From Acidobacteriota bacterium (GTDB lineage: Bacteria > Acidobacteriota > Terriglobia > Bryobacterales > Bryobacteraceae): 7,928 nt of DNA. The stretch covers positions 1 through 7,928 of the forward strand of contig JAFDVT010000606.1 in the NCBI GenBank assembly GCA_018268875.1. The letters run 5' to 3'. The notes below the pieces were generated by a model. The model was given only the letters and a program-made list of their open reading frames with translations. It had not been told where the DNA came from and made no database searches. A program made the position numbers and the translations under genes. Below are positions 6,778 to 7,928 of the stretch, one piece after another; within the stretch, counting starts at the first letter, position 1; each line of letters opens with the position of its first letter.

Positions 6778-7928
6778 CCTGCATGATGCCCGGCCACTTG
6801 CGCAACACCAGTTCCGCGAGGCTCAACACCAGCGCTAGCGCGAGCAACCCCGGCCACCAGCGAACTTCCGATTCGATCGAACGTCCGCCCGCGTCGAACA
6901 CCTGTGCCGGCGAAGGGTTGTAACGCCCGCCCGTGTACGCCGCCACCTGCCGCAGCAATTGGTCGTTCGTGCCGTACTGCGTCAGCTCCTGTTCCTGCCG
7001 GTACAGCCCGATTTCCGGGAACACTTTCGAATCTTCCACCGGACGAATGCGGAACAAGCCCTGCCTCGCGCCGATCGGCAAACGCCCGCGGTAGGCGCCT
7101 TCCGCGACCTTCTCCACACGAATCGGCTTCTGGAACCCGTCCGGTCCGATCACGAAAATCGGAGGCACCGCGGCCACCGCCTCGCGCTCGCTCGCGACCT
7201 TGTAGTTCACCACCAGGTCGCCGCTCGCCGTATCGTATTCCGCCGTCACCTCGGTGGCCTGCGCGTGCGGCAGCAGGTCCCGCAGGACATTCATCCAGAA
7301 TTTGTCGAACCCGCCCCAAGTCACCCAATCGGCCGCCCAGCGCGACTTTGCATCGGACGCGAACACCGCCGCGCGGCCTAGCCCGTACTGCCAGCGCGTC
7401 AACAGCGGATCCTTGTCGATCTGCAACAACAAATCCGCGCCCGGCTTGGCCTTGAACTTCACATACCCCTTCAACGCAGGAGCCGATTCGACGCCCGTGC
7501 CTTCCAGCACCTCGGCCTTCTTCATCACCACCGCCTGCAGCGGCTTTTCAATCGCCGTCGACCCGGTGTGCTCCATGACGTCCCGCAGCAGGATCTGTTC
7601 GAGGCCCGAAGGCTCAGTCAGGAAATACGACTTGCCGCCCGAGAACGCCGCGATCTTTTCGAGGTACGCCTTGTTCACGTCCTGCCCCAGGCCCACCGTC
7701 GAAATCGTCACTTTGTTCTGCTGGGCATCCTTGGCCAATTCGAGCGAATCGCCTTCTTCGGAAATACCGTCCGTCAGCAGCACAACGTGTTTGTACGTCG
7801 CCGTCACCGGGCGAATCTTGCGGTACGCCTCAGCCAGCGCGGGCGCGATCTGCGTACCGCCATCGGGCGTCACACCCGCTACCAGACGCTTGATCAACCC
7901 GCGGTCCTCGGCCCTGCGAATCGGCACC
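6758..7928 (-). CDS. VWA-domain membrane protein, C-terminal part, 5'-truncated by window edge
   Basis: The reading frame is open through the right edge, and the GTG at 7927 is an internal valine (VPIRRAEDRG). About 390 C-terminal residues are visible. They start in the second half of a von Willebrand A domain: GGTQIAPAL carries the metal-site threonine, and VVLLTDGISEEGD carries the TDG motif; the DxSxS part would lie outside the window. The VWA domain ends near residue 115 (GGKSYFLTEPSGLEQI). Then comes a segment with PLLTRWQYGLGRAAVFASDAK and WAADWVTWGGFDKFW, which I recognise from large bacterial VWA proteins often annotated as glutamine amidotransferase-like membrane proteins. A beta-rich region (about 225-320) follows, and a single membrane helix (about 358-378, after EVRWWPG) ends with a short basic tail. 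The bulk would sit outside the cytoplasm, anchored at the C-terminus. Substrate and role are unknown. The stop abuts the DUF433 stop. Confidence 0.85.
   Translation of the reverse strand, partial: VPIRRAEDRGLIKRLVAGVTPDGGTQIAPALAEAYRKIRPVTATYKHVVLLTDGISEEGDSLELAKDAQQNKVTISTVGLGQDVNKAYLEKIAAFSGGKSYFLTEPSGLEQILLRDVMEHTGSTAIEKPLQAVVMKKAEVLEGTGVESAPALKGYVKFKAKPGADLLLQIDKDPLLTRWQYGLGRAAVFASDAKSRWAADWVTWGGFDKFWMNVLRDLLPHAQATEVTAEYDTASGDLVVNYKVASEREAVAAVPPIFVIGPDGFQKPIRVEKVAEGAYRGRLPIGARQGLFRIRPVEDSKVFPEIGLYRQEQELTQYGTNDQLLRQVAAYTGGRYNPSPAQVFDAGGRSIESEVRWWPGLLALALVLSLAELVLRKWPGIMQARRAAA

Noticed and set aside
6758..7927. Treating GTG 7927 as the start of a complete VWA-protein gene.
   Set aside because: The product would begin in the middle of a VWA domain, without the DxSxS metal site; the frame continues past the window edge.

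Overview
The window looks like an ordinary, gene-dense piece of a high-GC Gram-negative chromosome. LpxD (lipid A synthesis) implies an outer membrane with lipopolysaccharide. The combination of a HAMP/SpoIIE-type phosphatase followed directly by a bifunctional NAD(P)H-hydrate repair enzyme and TsaE, plus a large VWA membrane protein, suggests Acidobacteriota (Solibacter/Bryobacter-like). That placement is an inference from gene content and style, not from an alignment.

Positions 1-6757 hold seven genes on the plus strand, packed head to tail. In order they are the 3' part of a GMP synthase gene (guaA), lpxD, a LOG-family Rossmann protein, a membrane PP2C/SpoIIE phosphatase, a fused NnrE-NnrD gene, tsaE, and a small DUF433 protein. 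The largest gap between them is 12 bases and three junctions overlap (8, 4 and 14 bases), so a single transcript with translational coupling is likely. No promoter-sized space exists inside this block.

Positions 6758-7928 hold the C-terminal part of a minus-strand gene for a VWA-domain membrane protein, whose N-terminus lies beyond the right edge. It converges on the DUF433 gene with no spacer: the two TAA stop codons abut and form TTAATTAA inside a 12-bp palindrome, which lies in the loop of a possible GC-rich hairpin.

The genes are mostly housekeeping: guanine nucleotide synthesis, lipid A acylation, nicotinamide cofactor repair and the t6A tRNA modification, with one signalling phosphatase. 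I found no mobile element, CRISPR array, RNA gene or clear new system. The points most worth a second look are the GMP synthase, whose C-terminal domain has the rearranged layout of the human enzyme rather than the E. coli one, a shortened loop region in the NnrE domain, and a DUF433 antitoxin-like protein without a toxin beside it.
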